A stretch of DNA of 64,000 nucleotides from Fictibacillus nanhaiensis (GTDB lineage Bacteria; Bacillota; Bacilli; Bacillales; Fictibacillaceae). Shown here in pieces: positions 16,607 to 28,691 of this stretch. The notes beneath the pieces are model-generated. The model was not told the origin of the DNA. It did no database searches and worked only from the letters and a program-made list of their open reading frames with translations. The stretch's first letter is position 1; every line of letters starts with the position of its first letter. The position numbers were made by a program, and so were the translations under genes. The DNA lies in assembly GCA_016401345.1 (NCBI GenBank), contig JAEACG010000002.1, positions 372,001 through 436,000 of the forward strand. Direction: 5' to 3'.

Positions 16607-18193
16607 GTGTATATGAAACATAAAGAGGCAGATGTTCTAATTATCGGCGGAGGAATCGCTGGTTTGATGGCTGCTGAATATTTAAGTTCGCATAAGAATG
16701 TGATAGTTATCACAAAGTTTTCTGCAGAAAAATCAAATTCGTTTTTAGCTCAAGGTGGAATTTCTGCAGCAATAGATGAAGAGGACTCTTGGGCAGAGCA
16801 CTTTTTAGATACGCTAAAGGCAGGGCGCCATCATAATGATCAAGAATCGGTCAAACAACTTGTGAAAGAAGGCGAAAGTGTCGTTCGTACTCTTACAGAG
16901 TGGGGAGTGAACTTTGACAGACACGAGAACGGTTCTTTTATCTTAGGTAAAGAAGGCGGACATAATCGGAATCGCATCGTTCATGCTGGAGGAGATCAGA
17001 CAGGTAAGAAAGTGATTGAAGCCTTAATACGAAGAGTAAGTAAAAACGTTAAGATCGTCATTCACCAATATGCAGTGGACTTAATTATTCAAGATCATAA
17101 ATGTATCGGTGTGTCTTGTAAAGATGATGAAAATCAAACCACTATCTTTCAAGCGAAAAATACCATATTGGCAGGTGGTGGATATGCAGGGATATATGGA
17201 ACGACTTCTAATGCGTTCGGATCGGATGGGAGCGTTCTATGCATGGCGTACCGAGCAGGTGTTGAACTCTCGGACTTAGAGTTTGTTCAATTCCACCCAA
17301 CCCTTTTATCAGATAAAGTGCCAGCAGGATTGATCACTGAAGCGGTGCGAGGACAAGGTGGAATATTGATCAATTCAAGTGGAGTCCCTTTTATGGAGGA
17401 TGTTCATCCGTTAAAAGACCTTGCACCGAGAGATATCGTATCGAAGAGACTGTTTCAAGAGATTCATGAACACGGTGAGAAGGTGTTCTTAGATATATCT
17501 TCGATTAAAGATTTTAGAAGTAAATTTCCTGGAGTAACAATGCTTTGCGAGAATGCTGGTATCGATTTAGATAAAGGGCTGATTCCAGTATCTCCTGGTG
17601 CTCATTTTACGATGGGTGGAATCGTTACAGATCAAAGCGGTAAGACCTCGTTGAGAGGGCTTTATGCGGTTGGAGAGTGTGCGAATACAGGTGTACATGG
17701 TGCAAATCGATTAGCGAGTAATTCTCTCCTTGAAGGAGCTGTATTTGCAAAAAAGGTGGCAAACAGTATTCTTTCATCAGAGATAACGGATATGAAGCCT
17801 GCGACTTTTAAGAGAAAGAAGAATCTTGAACATAAATCAATACAGATTGACAGTCTCTTGCAAGAAAGCGAGATTCATCTTCTTATGGATAAATACGCGG
17901 GAATCGTCAGAAGTAAAAAAGAATTGATGAGTGCCGCAAAAACCCTAAACCTACCTTCATGGAGACCTGATCTGATCAAAGAACCACTATCTGTTATCAA
18001 GAGGTTCAATATGCAAACAATCGCATGGTTGACGGTAACAAGTTGTCTTAAGCGTGAAGAAAGCAGAGGCAGCCATTATCGAAAAGATTTTCCATCCCAG
18101 AGAAAAGAGTGGGACTCAAAAAAAATTATAAGGAGTTTGTGGCATGATGAATCCATTATTGCTGAAAAAACAGCTGCAGGAATTTTTAATTGA
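16607..18193 (+). CDS. nadB: L-aspartate oxidase NadB
   Basis: The first de novo NAD step, oxidising L-aspartate to iminoaspartate with FAD. The protein has the FAD-binding ADVLIIGGGIAGLMAAEYL at the N-terminus, SFLAQGGISAA, the active-site EFVQFHPT region and TMGGIVTDQSG. It is about 528 residues, normal length. GAGG at 16597-16600 best fits GTG 16607, and ATG 16613 is the alternative. The 3' end overlaps nadC by 50 bases in a different frame, unusually long for this operon. Confidence 0.96.
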   Translation: MYMKHKEADVLIIGGGIAGLMAAEYLSSHKNVIVITKFSAEKSNSFLAQGGISAAIDEEDSWAEHFLDTLKAGRHHNDQESVKQLVKEGESVVRTLTEWGVNFDRHENGSFILGKEGGHNRNRIVHAGGDQTGKKVIEALIRRVSKNVKIVIHQYAVDLIIQDHKCIGVSCKDDENQTTIFQAKNTILAGGGYAGIYGTTSNAFGSDGSVLCMAYRAGVELSDLEFVQFHPTLLSDKVPAGLITEAVRGQGGILINSSGVPFMEDVHPLKDLAPRDIVSKRLFQEIHEHGEKVFLDISSIKDFRSKFPGVTMLCENAGIDLDKGLIPVSPGAHFTMGGIVTDQSGKTSLRGLYAVGECANTGVHGANRLASNSLLEGAVFAKKVANSILSSEITDMKPATFKRKKNLEHKSIQIDSLLQESEIHLLMDKYAGIVRSKKELMSAAKTLNLPSWRPDLIKEPLSVIKRFNMQTIAWLTVTSCLKREESRGSHYRKDFPSQRKEWDSKKIIRSLWHDESIIAEKTAAGIFN

Positions 18194-19007
18194 AGATATT
18201 GGATCTGGAGACTTGTCAGCGTCTCTCTTTGAAGATCATACAGAAGTGACCGCCACCATTATAGCCAAAGAAAATGGTGTATTTGCAGGTGGTCAAATCT
18301 TGTCTATAGGGTATGAATTGATAGATAGAACCGTGCAAACGAGCATTTTCGTAAACGAAGGAGAACAGTTTGAGGCAGGAGCAGTGTTAGCTGAGATAAC
18401 AGGTAGAAGACAAAGTGTTTTATCTGGTGAAAGAGTAATCCTGAACCTTTTGCAGCGGCTCTCAGGTATAGCGACGGTAACAGCTAAAGCAGTTTCTTAT
18501 TGTGAAGGTGGAACTCGTATTTGTGATACACGAAAAACGACACCGGGTCTTAGGATGTTTGAGAAGTATGCAGTTCGATGTGGAGGAGGATACAACCACA
18601 GGTTCGGGCTGTACGATACGGTAATGTTAAAGGATAACCATTTAGCAGGATTTCCTTCTATTAAGGAAGCGGTTGAAACGGCGCGTAAAAAGTGTGGACA
18701 CACCGTGAAGATAGAAGTTGAAACAGAGACGGAAGAACAAGTGATCGAAGCAGTCTTAGCTGGAGTAGACATAATCATGTTTGATAACTGTAGTCCTGAA
18801 GAGATTAAACAAAGACTTACGCATGTACCTTCGAGTATTATTACCGAAGCTTCTGGAGGAATTGCTCCCGATGAGATCAAGGAATATAGTCGAGCAGGTG
18901 TTGATTATATTTCTCTCGGTTACTTAACTCACTCTTATAAAGCACTGGATATTAGCATGAATGTTAAAGGAGTTGTAAAACATGAGTTTACTAAAAACTT
19001 TTTCTAA
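18144..19007 (+). CDS. nadC: Nicotinate-nucleotide pyrophosphorylase (quinolinate phosphoribosyltransferase)
   Basis: Converts quinolinate and PRPP to nicotinate mononucleotide. In the 287-residue protein the signatures EDIGSGDLS, the long active-site segment with [11 protein letters not shown] and [18 protein letters not shown], and VMLKDNHL are all intact. ATAAGGAG upstream supports ATG 18144/18147. The start lies inside nadB and the end overlaps nadA by 26 bases, giving a tightly coupled nadB-nadC-nadA operon. Confidence 0.97.
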   Translation: MMNPLLLKKQLQEFLIEDIGSGDLSASLFEDHTEVTATIIAKENGVFAGGQILSIGYELIDRTVQTSIFVNEGEQFEAGAVLAEITGRRQSVLSGERVILNLLQRLSGIATVTAKAVSYCEGGTRICDTRKTTPGLRMFEKYAVRCGGGYNHRFGLYDTVMLKDNHLAGFPSIKEAVETARKKCGHTVKIEVETETEEQVIEAVLAGVDIIMFDNCSPEEIKQRLTHVPSSIITEASGGIAPDEIKEYSRAGVDYISLGYLTHSYKALDISMNVKGVVKHEFTKNFF

Positions 19008-20079
19008 AACAAATACATTACCAGATCGATATAGCTCAATGTCAGTTGAAGAGATGGAAGCTAGGGTTCACGAGATTAAAAGCAGTTTAGGTACGCGTTT
19101 ATTCCTCCCAGCCCATCATTATCAAAAAGATGAAATCGTTCAATTCGCAGATGTTACAGGTGATTCTCTTCAGCTTGCCAAAATTTCAGCAGAGAACAAA
19201 GATGCTGATTTTATCGTATTCTGTGGTGTTCATTTTATGGCCGAAACAGCTGACATGTTGAGCACTGACAACCAAACTGTAATTCTTCCAGATTTGAAAG
19301 CTGGTTGTTCTATGGCGGATATGGCGAATATTCATCAAACAGAAAGAGCTTGGATCGAACTTCAAAAGCTCTTTGGTGATACGATTCTGCCATTGACTTA
19401 TGTGAACTCAACAGCGGAGATAAAAGCATTTTGTGGAAAAAATGGTGGTGCTACAGTTACTTCTTCAAATGCTAAAGAGATGGTAAGCTGGGCTTTTGAT
19501 CAAAAAGAGAGATTACTTTTTCTCCCTGATCAGCATCTTGGGAGAAACACTGCTTTTGATCTAGGGATACCACTTGAAGATATGGCGATCTGGGATCCAA
19601 ATTCAAACAAATTAATCTATGATGGAACGAACATCGACCAAATCAAAGTGATTCTTTGGAAGGGGCATTGTTCAGTCCATGAAAAGTTTACAGTAGAACA
19701 GATTGCCGACTTCAGAGAGAACCATTCGGAGTTCCAAATTATTGTTCATCCAGAATGTACGCATGAAGTTGTAAGAGCAAGTGATTTAAACGGATCTACA
19801 CATTTTATTATTGAGACGATCAAACATGCAGAACCAGGAACAAGCTGGGCTGTAGGAACTGAAATGAATCTTGTAAACCGGTTAGCTCAACAGTTCAGTG
19901 ACAAGAAAATCGTCTCATTAAACCCTCATCTATGCCCTTGCCTTACGATGAACCGAATTGATCTGCCACATCTGCTGTGGTCGCTAGAAAATATTATTGA
20001 TGGAAACCTTGAAAACGTAATTAAGGTAGATGAAGAAACAAAAAAATATGCAATCACAGCTTTGAACCGGATGATGTAG
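18982..20079 (+). CDS. nadA: Quinolinate synthase NadA (4Fe-4S)
   Basis: Condenses iminoaspartate with dihydroxyacetone phosphate to quinolinate. The 365-residue protein carries conserved cysteines in [23 protein letters not shown] and [11 protein letters not shown]; three of these are the cluster ligands in the B. subtilis enzyme. AAAGGAG precedes ATG 18982. It depends on the NifS encoded divergently. It is the last gene of the NAD operon; no obvious terminator lies between it and safA. Confidence 0.97.
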   Translation: MSLLKTFSKTNTLPDRYSSMSVEEMEARVHEIKSSLGTRLFLPAHHYQKDEIVQFADVTGDSLQLAKISAENKDADFIVFCGVHFMAETADMLSTDNQTVILPDLKAGCSMADMANIHQTERAWIELQKLFGDTILPLTYVNSTAEIKAFCGKNGGATVTSSNAKEMVSWAFDQKERLLFLPDQHLGRNTAFDLGIPLEDMAIWDPNSNKLIYDGTNIDQIKVILWKGHCSVHEKFTVEQIADFRENHSEFQIIVHPECTHEVVRASDLNGSTHFIIETIKHAEPGTSWAVGTEMNLVNRLAQQFSDKKIVSLNPHLCPCLTMNRIDLPHLLWSLENIIDGNLENVIKVDEETKKYAITALNRMM

Positions 20080-20215
20080 TGTTTCTCCCCCTGTCATAAC
20101 CTTCTTTTATGAGGCATAAATTGATAAAGGAATAATGTCACTTCTAATACGATGTAGCAATATGCCCAAATGTTCATATACTGTAAGGAAATTTGGCAGG
20201 AGGGAGTTTTGCAGC

Positions 20216-21844
20216 GTGAGAATACACATTGTGCAAAAAGGGGACACACTCGACAAAATTGCTGAAAAATACGATGTACCAGTGAATGAATTAAGAAAAG
20301 CAAATCCGGGTTTCTCCAAAACAGATGTAATTGAACGGGGGGAAAAGATTAAAATCCCGATCAAGATGCCTGGTATGAAAAAAGAACAGCCTATTGTACC
20401 GGTTAAAGAAAAACCGGTTGCACCTGTACAAGAGGCTCCGAAGCCAGCACCGGTTAAGCCTGCTCCAAAGAAACCAGCTCCAATAAAACAAGAAAAGAAA
20501 CCAGCTCCAATGAAGCCGGCACCATTAAAACCTGCACCAACCAAGATGGAAAAGAAAGATGCACCAATGAAGAAAGACGCACCAATGAAAAAAGATGTTC
20601 CAATGAAAAAAGATATGCCAATGAAAAAAGATGTACCTATGTTAAAAGATCAACCGATGAAAGCACCGATGAAGCAGCCCATGGCCCCTATTCATGACAA
20701 GGACTTTGCAGGGATGGTGGAGTCGTCAAATCTTGGACATTATGTGCCAATGGGGTACCCAAATCAACAACCAAACATAGCGAACATGCCAAATATGGCA
20801 AATCAACCAAACATAGCGAACATGCCAAATATGGCGAATCAACCAAACATGGCAAACCAGCCGAATATGGCAAACCAGCCGAACGTGGCGAGCAAGCATG
20901 GGATCTATGCAGGAAAAGATGGCTATGCGCCAAATAAACATCCATTTTTGATGGAAGAATCATCTGGAATGATGCAGAACATGTATGGTTCTATGCCGCC
21001 AATGTTTCCAAAACCACAAACCTATTCTCAAATGCCACAGGGATATGGAATGATGCCTCCACAAGGGTTCAGCGGAATGCCTCAACTCTATGGTGGCGGA
21101 TATCCACAAAGTGGGCAACAAGGTGGAGGTGGCATGCAGCAAGGAGGATCTATGCCTTTTGGTGAATATCCTGATTCTGATATGGACCAGATGCCTTCAG
21201 GAGAATACACACCTGGTGGGCAACAACAAGGTATGCAGGATATGCAAATGGGTATGCAGCAGCCAGGTTCAATGAGTATGATGCCTATGGGTATGCCGCA
21301 AGGATTTAGCGGAATGCCGCAGATGGGTCAAATGGGAATGGGTATGATGCCACAAGGCGGCGGAATGCCGGGAATGACCCCGATGGGTATGATGCCACAA
21401 GGCGGCGGAATGCCAGGAATGACCCAGATGGGTATGATGCCACAAGGCGGTGGAATGCCACAGATGGGTCAGATGGGTATGATGCCACAAGGCGGCGGAA
21501 TGCCACAGATGGGTCAGATGGGTATGATGCCACAAGGCGGCGGAATGCCGGGAATGGGTCAGATGGGTATGATGCCACAAGGCGGAGGAATGCCACAGAT
21601 GGGTCAGATGGGTATGATGCCACAAGGTGGAGGAATGCCACAGATGGGTCAGATGGGTATGATGCCACAAGGCGGAGGAATGCCAGGAATGGGTCAGATG
21701 GGCATGATGCCGCAGGGTGGAGGAATGCCAGGAATGCCTGGGATGCCTCAACAGATGCAACAAGGTATGCCAAACCCATATTCACAAGCACAATCTCGTG
21801 AAATAGATGAGAATGTTACGGAAGAAACGGAAGAAGATGAATAG
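20216..21844 (+). CDS. safA: SafA-like LysM spore coat morphogenetic protein with Met/Gly-rich repeats
   Basis: SafA directs coat and cortex attachment in sporulating bacilli. The start is GTG 20216, giving MRIHIVQKGDTLDKIAEKYDVP, a LysM domain at residues 1-50 that begins like B. subtilis SafA; AGGAGGGAG lies upstream. After it come lysine/proline/alanine-rich repeats (about 60-140, with repeated APMKKD units), NQPNMA-type repeats (about 180-220) and a 3' part of nine 15-residue MGMMPQGGGMP units. Only the LysM domain aligns clearly; the rest is low complexity. Position after nadA matches B. subtilis. CATATACT at 20175-20182 resembles a sigma-E -10 box, but no good -35 is seen. Confidence 0.88.
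   Translation: MRIHIVQKGDTLDKIAEKYDVPVNELRKANPGFSKTDVIERGEKIKIPIKMPGMKKEQPIVPVKEKPVAPVQEAPKPAPVKPAPKKPAPIKQEKKPAPMKPAPLKPAPTKMEKKDAPMKKDAPMKKDVPMKKDMPMKKDVPMLKDQPMKAPMKQPMAPIHDKDFAGMVESSNLGHYVPMGYPNQQPNIANMPNMANQPNIANMPNMANQPNMANQPNMANQPNVASKHGIYAGKDGYAPNKHPFLMEESSGMMQNMYGSMPPMFPKPQTYSQMPQGYGMMPPQGFSGMPQLYGGGYPQSGQQGGGGMQQGGSMPFGEYPDSDMDQMPSGEYTPGGQQQGMQDMQMGMQQPGSMSMMPMGMPQGFSGMPQMGQMGMGMMPQGGGMPGMTPMGMMPQGGGMPGMTQMGMMPQGGGMPQMGQMGMMPQGGGMPQMGQMGMMPQGGGMPGMGQMGMMPQGGGMPQMGQMGMMPQGGGMPQMGQMGMMPQGGGMPGMGQMGMMPQGGGMPGMPGMPQQMQQGMPNPYSQAQSREIDENVTEETEEDE
21331..21741 (+). repeat. 45-bp tandem repeat inside safA
   Basis: Nine head-to-tail units of 45 bases encode MGMMPQGGGMP followed by GMTP, GMTQ, QMGQ, GMGQ or GMPG. 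Third-position changes (GGCGGC, GGCGGA, GGTGGA) and two alternating unit types (GMGQ and QMGQ) indicate block duplication. The copy number is likely to vary between strains. Confidence 0.93.
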
Positions 21845-22817
21845 GGACGTAAGGGACGATTTCCAAGGGGATCGTCTTTTTTTGAAAAAGATGAATGAAC
21901 TGGGTCTTGAAGTGATCGACTTTGGCTTTTTTCGAGAGAACGTTATCTGGATTAAGACTAAACAAGGTAAATATGTTTTAAAAGGTTTTAACAGATCAGA
22001 AACCTGTAACAAGCAATTAAAGCTTTCAAAACTGTATCATGGACAAAAGCCAAGAATTATGGGTACTTATACGGTATTTCCGAATCAGAAAAAAACAGTA
22101 CAATTCGGGAAATATATTTGGGCGATCATGCCATTCTATAAAGGAGAAGGTCTTCATTTTGGTAAAAAAGACGACGTTAAAGCGGGGATAGATGCAATCA
22201 GTCGTTTTCATTCTTTTTCAAAGCATATACCAGATTCCTTATATGAACAGCTGAATTCATACTCATTATTTAAAAAGTGGAGTGACAGACTTGATGCTTT
22301 TAAATTTCATGCAAGATCAGCAAATTGGAATCATCAGATGCGTCCTTTAATTTCAGAAATAATCATGTGGGGAGAATGGAGTTTAAACCACTTTGATCAT
22401 GAAGCTGTTGAAAAGCTAGAGAATAAAGCGTACAAGAAGAAAGAGATCACACATGGGGATGTTGCTCCGCATAATTTTGTGAAACATAAAGAAAAAGATA
22501 CGTATCTGATTGATTTTGATCTTTTTGCAGCAGTTCCTCAAGCATTTGACTGGTTACAGTACGCCAATCGTATCTTGCCGTTTTGGCATTGGTCGTATGA
22601 AAAGATGGAAGAGGTAGGGAATGAAGATTTCTTAAAATGGTTTACCAAAAGATGGTTTGTGATAAGTCTGGTATTTCCCACGGATCTCTATCGAGAATGG
22701 AATAGGGCCCTTAAAACGGGGGACAAGGAAATGATTGATGCCGTTACAAGATTTACATTGCGTGATTTTTCCCACAGGAAAAAATTTGTTGAAAAAATAA
22801 TGAAGAGGATGAGTTAA
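21837..22817 (+). CDS. CotS-like spore coat kinase/phosphotransferase
   Basis: The 326-residue protein has a kinase-like (APH/CotS) fold. The N-lobe contains KGKYVLKGF, a candidate ATP lysine, the catalytic loop is HGDVAPHNFV (Brenner-type HxDxxxxN), and the metal aspartate follows in LIDFDLF. CotS, YutH and YsxE of bacilli belong to this group and associate with the spore coat; the substrate is unknown. The start is ATG 21837, overlapping the safA stop by 8 bases, with GGAAGAAG upstream. It therefore appears co-translated with safA. In B. subtilis safA is followed directly by coxA, so this gene is an addition. Coat function is inferred from context. Confidence 0.8.
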   Translation: MNRDVRDDFQGDRLFLKKMNELGLEVIDFGFFRENVIWIKTKQGKYVLKGFNRSETCNKQLKLSKLYHGQKPRIMGTYTVFPNQKKTVQFGKYIWAIMPFYKGEGLHFGKKDDVKAGIDAISRFHSFSKHIPDSLYEQLNSYSLFKKWSDRLDAFKFHARSANWNHQMRPLISEIIMWGEWSLNHFDHEAVEKLENKAYKKKEITHGDVAPHNFVKHKEKDTYLIDFDLFAAVPQAFDWLQYANRILPFWHWSYEKMEEVGNEDFLKWFTKRWFVISLVFPTDLYREWNRALKTGDKEMIDAVTRFTLRDFSHRKKFVEKIMKRMS

Positions 22818-22889
22818 CGATCATCCTACATTTAACAGATTATTTAGAGCCTTCTTCTGCCAAGCTAATGGTGAAAGGAGGTTTTTCCA

Positions 22890-23477
22890 TTGAACTTTTT
22901 AGGGAAATCACTTACTGTAACAATCCTAGCTGTAGGTCTTGTAGGCTGTAATGGTGTAAATGAATCTCAGGATAAGAATGACAACGACGTTCGACCGATT
23001 GGATACTACTCCAATGAGGGAGATAATCGTGGTGATCTTGACCGTGGTAAGGGATTCATTTCTGATATGGCTGATCGAGATGTAAATGATCATACTGCCA
23101 CTTACCATGAAGATTATGATGGTAAACTTGCTGAACGAATTGCGAAAAATGTCAACGACATCCGGGGTGTAGACGATGCTCACGTTATTCTTGAGGATAA
23201 CAACGTCATTGTAGGAATAGACACGGATAATAAGAAGAAGACAGAACTAACTAACAAAGTTAGAGAGATCACTTCTAAATTGGCACCAAATCGTGATGTG
23301 AAAATTGTAGCTGATCAAAATATGGTTAACCGCATTGAGAACGTTGATAACGATCTGCGAGATGGCCGTGCTTACACGGAAGTTGAATCAGATGTTCGCG
23401 GAATCAGCAACGATATCGTAAATGCCGGCAGTGACCTTGGAAATGCGATAAAACGTCCTTTCGAAAACAACCGCTAG
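22890..23477 (+). CDS. coxA: YhcN/YlaJ-family sporulation lipoprotein, CoxA-like
   Basis: This 195-residue protein has a lipoprotein signal peptide with lipobox LVGC near residue 20. The mature chain contains the family core ERIAKNVNDIRGVDDAHVILEDNNVIVGID, typical of YhcN/YlaJ sporulation lipoproteins. The TTG start at 22890 follows AAAGGAGG. B. subtilis has CoxA (YrbB), a spore cortex protein of this family, directly after safA; synteny suggests the same here with one gene inserted. The symbol is given on family plus position, not full alignment. Confidence 0.75.
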   Translation: MNFLGKSLTVTILAVGLVGCNGVNESQDKNDNDVRPIGYYSNEGDNRGDLDRGKGFISDMADRDVNDHTATYHEDYDGKLAERIAKNVNDIRGVDDAHVILEDNNVIVGIDTDNKKKTELTNKVREITSKLAPNRDVKIVADQNMVNRIENVDNDLRDGRAYTEVESDVRGISNDIVNAGSDLGNAIKRPFENNR

Positions 23478-23482
23478 TATGA

Positions 23483-23528
23483 AAGAACTGTCAGAAGTTG
23501 AATCAACTTTTGAACAGTTCTTTTTTAC
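23483..23528 (+). terminator. Intrinsic terminator after the coxA-like gene
   Basis: An imperfect long stem, GAACTGT...AAGTTGA with TCAACTT...ACAGTTC, followed by TTTTTT. Confidence 0.8.
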
Positions 23529-23762
23529 TGTGAATTTAATTACTTAAGTGGAGCGTATGTATAGTGGTCCAGCGTAGAAAGCGGGTAGCCTTGGAAAATA
23601 TAAAAAGCAACATCGAATTTCGTAAACAGCCTTTAAATAAGGTATGTCATATGATGCTTTTAAAGAAATCAAATTCACTTTTTATAAGGAATTAAGGGGG
23701 AGCCTATGATACAATAAGCAATAGAAACATACGCTCGTGTTTAGCGTTAGGGAGAGAAGAAT

Positions 23763-24356
23763 TTGATTGAAAGCATTTCTGGAAATGTAGATTACATAAC
23801 GGCAGAATATATTGTTATCAACAATAATGGAATCGGATATAAAGTTTTATGTCCAAATCCTTTTATTTATAAATTGAACGATCAAAAAACGGTATATACG
23901 TATCAATATGTTCGTGAGGATATACTGGCACTTTATGGTTTTAAGAATAGAAAAGAACGCGACTTGTTCTTAAAACTATTGAACGTGTCTGGAATCGGTC
24001 CAAAGGGAGCGTTAGCGATCGTTGCCTTCGGTCAACCTGAGCAAGTCGTCAATGCGATCGAACAGGAAGATGAAAAGTTCCTTACGAAATTTCCTGGTGT
24101 AGGAAAGAAGACCGCACGTCAGATGATCTTGGATCTGAAAGGTAAGATCTCAATCTTTGCAGATGTAGAGTTCACGGATGGACTATTCGCAGATGTGGAA
24201 CCAGAGAGTGATGAACTTGACGAAGCACTTGAGGCTCTTGCAGTCTTAGGATATGGCAGAAAAGAAATCCAAAAAATTCTTCCGGATCTGAAAAAAGAAA
24301 AGATGTCAGCAAACGAATATGTTAAAGCGGCATTAAAGAAGTTAATGAATTCATAA
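23763..24356 (+). CDS. ruvA: Holliday junction DNA helicase subunit RuvA
   Basis: RuvA binds four-way junctions and loads RuvB. The 197-residue protein has an N-terminal OB domain (1-63), a helix-hairpin-helix pair ([16 protein letters not shown] and [18 protein letters not shown]) and a C-terminal RuvB-interacting domain (about 150-197). The TTG start at 23763 is preceded by AGGGAGAGAAG. bofC and csbX, found just upstream in B. subtilis, are absent. ruvB follows after 14 bases. Confidence 0.97.
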   Translation: MIESISGNVDYITAEYIVINNNGIGYKVLCPNPFIYKLNDQKTVYTYQYVREDILALYGFKNRKERDLFLKLLNVSGIGPKGALAIVAFGQPEQVVNAIEQEDEKFLTKFPGVGKKTARQMILDLKGKISIFADVEFTDGLFADVEPESDELDEALEALAVLGYGRKEIQKILPDLKKEKMSANEYVKAALKKLMNS

Positions 24357-24370
24357 GGACGTGAGGATGT

Positions 24371-25372
24371 ATGGAAGAGAGAATTGTTTCTTCAGAGGAA
24401 CGTCAAGATGAAGCAAATATCGAGTTAAGCCTGCGCCCTGAACTATTAGACGAGTATATTGGACAAACCTCCGTAAAGGACAATTTGCGGATATTTATTA
24501 AAGCTGCAAAACTTCGCAACGAACCTCTTGATCATGTCCTGTTGTACGGACCTCCTGGTTTAGGGAAGACAACGTTGGGAGCGATCATTGCAAACGAGAT
24601 GGAAGTTAACTTGAGGACAACAAGCGGACCAGCTATTGAACGGCCTGGGGACTTGGCAGCAATCCTAACTTCGTTAGAACCAGGTGATGTATTATTTATC
24701 GATGAAATCCATCGATTGTCCCGTGCCATAGAAGAGATTTTATATTCGGCAATGGAGGACTTTTGCTTAGATATCGTAATCGGGAAAGGAGAGGTTGCAA
24801 GGTCTGTGAGACTAGACTTGCCTCCTTTCACATTGATTGGTGCGACTACAAGAGCGGGTTCTTTATCGGCTCCTCTTCGAGATCGTTTCGGCGTGCTCGC
24901 AAGGCTAGAATATTATAAGCCGGATGAGTTAGGTGAGATCGTAAGGCGTACAGGTGATGTCTTTGGGGTAAGAGTAGATGATCTATCAGCAGAAGAGATC
25001 GCGAGAAGATCAAGAGGTACACCGAGGATCGCAAACCGATTGTTACGTCGAGTGAGGGATTTTGTGCAGGTTGAAGGCAAGGATACGATTTCTTTGCCGA
25101 TCTGCCAAAAAGCCTTGGAGCTTCTGCAAGTAGACCGTTTAGGTTTAGACCATATTGACCATAAATTATTACTAGGGATCATTCACACGTATAAAGGCGG
25201 TCCTGTAGGTCTAGAAACCATTTCGGCTACAATAGGTGAAGAATCCATGACGATTGAAGATGTATATGAGCCATATCTTCTTCAGATTGGCTTTTTACAA
25301 CGTACTCCACGCGGACGAATGGTAACAGAACAGGCCTACCATTATTTTGGACTGGAGGCTTCCGCAGATTGA
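24371..25372 (+). CDS. ruvB: Holliday junction branch migration ATPase RuvB
   Basis: The hexameric AAA+ motor of branch migration. In the 333-residue protein Walker A is GPPGLGKTT, Walker B is LFIDEIHRL, sensor 1 lies at GATTRAG, and the C-terminal winged helix ends with [20 protein letters not shown]. Its end overlaps the next small gene by 4 bases. Confidence 0.98.
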   Translation: MEERIVSSEERQDEANIELSLRPELLDEYIGQTSVKDNLRIFIKAAKLRNEPLDHVLLYGPPGLGKTTLGAIIANEMEVNLRTTSGPAIERPGDLAAILTSLEPGDVLFIDEIHRLSRAIEEILYSAMEDFCLDIVIGKGEVARSVRLDLPPFTLIGATTRAGSLSAPLRDRFGVLARLEYYKPDELGEIVRRTGDVFGVRVDDLSAEEIARRSRGTPRIANRLLRRVRDFVQVEGKDTISLPICQKALELLQVDRLGLDHIDHKLLLGIIHTYKGGPVGLETISATIGEESMTIEDVYEPYLLQIGFLQRTPRGRMVTEQAYHYFGLEASAD

Positions 25373-25560
25373 ACAAACTGTTAATCGTTGCAGGAATCGT
25401 TCTCATTATTATAGGATTAGTAGGGACGTATATAGGTAAACTTCCTGGAGATATGGTATGGAAAAAAGGAAACACAACTGTGTATTTTCCAATCGTGACG
25501 TCCATTATCGTTAGTATTGTACTTTCCTTGATCTTCATGATCATAGGTCGATTTAAATAG
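25369..25560 (+). CDS. DUF2905 small membrane protein
   Basis: A 63-residue protein with two hydrophobic segments (about 3-20 and 40-60) separated by [19 protein letters not shown], the signature of DUF2905. The TTG start overlaps the ruvB stop, and ACTGGAGGC lies upstream. Function unknown; the family is often found beside ruvB in Firmicutes. Confidence 0.88.
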   Translation: MNKLLIVAGIVLIIIGLVGTYIGKLPGDMVWKKGNTTVYFPIVTSIIVSIVLSLIFMIIGRFK

Positions 25561-25578
25561 AAAGCAGGAATACATGAC

Positions 25579-27767
<2,189 letters not shown>

Positions 27768-27811
27768 AATGTACAAATCCATTTTTAACTTATAGAAAGG
27801 GGTGAATTAGT

Positions 27812-28081
27812 ATGGGAAACCTTGGAGGAATATTACCGATTATCTTGATGTTTGCGATTTTTTATTTTCTATTGATTAGACCGCAGCAAAAAAGACAAAA
27901 AGCGGTTCGTGAGATGCAGTCTAACCTAAAAAAAGGCGACAAAGTTGTAACGATCGGTGGATTACACGGAACACTTGATAGCATCGATGATGACATCGCT
28001 GTAATCCGTTCGAACGATGGCGCAAAGTTAACTTTCGATCGTAATGCGATCCGTGAAGTAAAAGAAGAAGCAGCACTATAA
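27812..28081 (+). CDS. yajC: Preprotein translocase subunit YajC
   Basis: An 89-residue protein with one N-terminal membrane segment (about 4-23, ILPIILMFAIFYFLLIRPQQ) and a soluble domain with KKGDKVVTIGGLHGTL. It associates with SecDF at the translocon. AAAGGGGTGAATTAGT precedes the start. secD and secF lie 3.5 kb downstream with other genes between, as in B. subtilis. Confidence 0.96.
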   Translation: MGNLGGILPIILMFAIFYFLLIRPQQKRQKAVREMQSNLKKGDKVVTIGGLHGTLDSIDDDIAVIRSNDGAKLTFDRNAIREVKEEAAL

Positions 28082-28112
28082 CAAAAAGACCCGTTCATAC
28101 GGGTCTTATTTA
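28082..28112. terminator. Terminator between yajC and the facing membrane-protein gene
   Basis: AAGACCCGT and ACGGGTCTT form a 9-bp stem with a 4-base loop, with a short T-rich tail. It reaches into the stop codon region of the minus-strand gene. Confidence 0.7.
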
Positions 28113-28495
28113 TATGTTTGTTTATGACTGCTTAAGTTTACTCCCATAATTCCACCGATGATCGCTAATAAAAGAAAAAGAGCATGATACATATACTGAG
28201 ATGAGTTGAACGTACTTTGGTAGCCTAAGTATTGAACAAGAAAAACAATAAAAGAAAACAAAAGACTTGTACCGCCACCTAACAACCAACCTTTACTCTG
28301 TCCTTTCTTTCCAGATATCATTCCACCTATAAACAATGATAAAAAAGAAAGACCCACTGTTACCCATTTCAACGACGCTTCAGTCAATCCTGTAAACCGC
28401 AACAATAGTGAGAGTACTAAACTGCAGAGCATGATCATTAGTAGAACTGCAATCAAACCCCGTCCCATAGAAGAAGCCATATGTTTAATCCCCAT
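28106..28495 (-). CDS. TIGR04086-type membrane protein (YrzE-like)
   Basis: A 129-residue protein with four hydrophobic helices and the segment SGKKGQSKGWLLGGGTSLLFSF between the second and third. It resembles the Firmicute family TIGR04086 (YrzE), whose function is unknown. On the minus strand AAGGAGGATC lies just upstream of the start at 28495. Position next to a yrbG-like gene matches B. subtilis. Confidence 0.8.
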   Translation of the reverse strand: MGIKHMASSMGRGLIAVLLMIMLCSLVLSLLLRFTGLTEASLKWVTVGLSFLSLFIGGMISGKKGQSKGWLLGGGTSLLFSFIVFLVQYLGYQSTFNSSQYMYHALFLLLAIIGGIMGVNLSSHKQTYK

Positions 28496-28691
28496 CCTTG
28501 ATCCTCCTTATCCCTAGAAGCTTTCTATATACTTTATTCAGACACTGAAAAAAATAGAAGTACAAGCAAGCATTTTCCCTTTCGTTTCCATTGGTTTATA
28601 TTTGGCAAAACCTGCGTAACATGTTTTTTCATATCTGTGCAACACTAACTAATGGAATGATCAGAGAACGTATTATGGAAGGAGGGGAATC

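Noticed and set aside
20154-20182. A sigma-E promoter for safA
   Set aside because: CATATACT fits the -10 box, but the sequence 14 bases upstream (GTAGCAA) does not match a -35.
21269-21791. Two long antisense ORFs (about 160 codons each) opposite the safA repeat tract
   Set aside because: They are by-products of the 45-bp repeat having no stops on the other strand. They have no ribosome binding sites and give His/Ser-rich or Phe/Ser-rich repetitive products.
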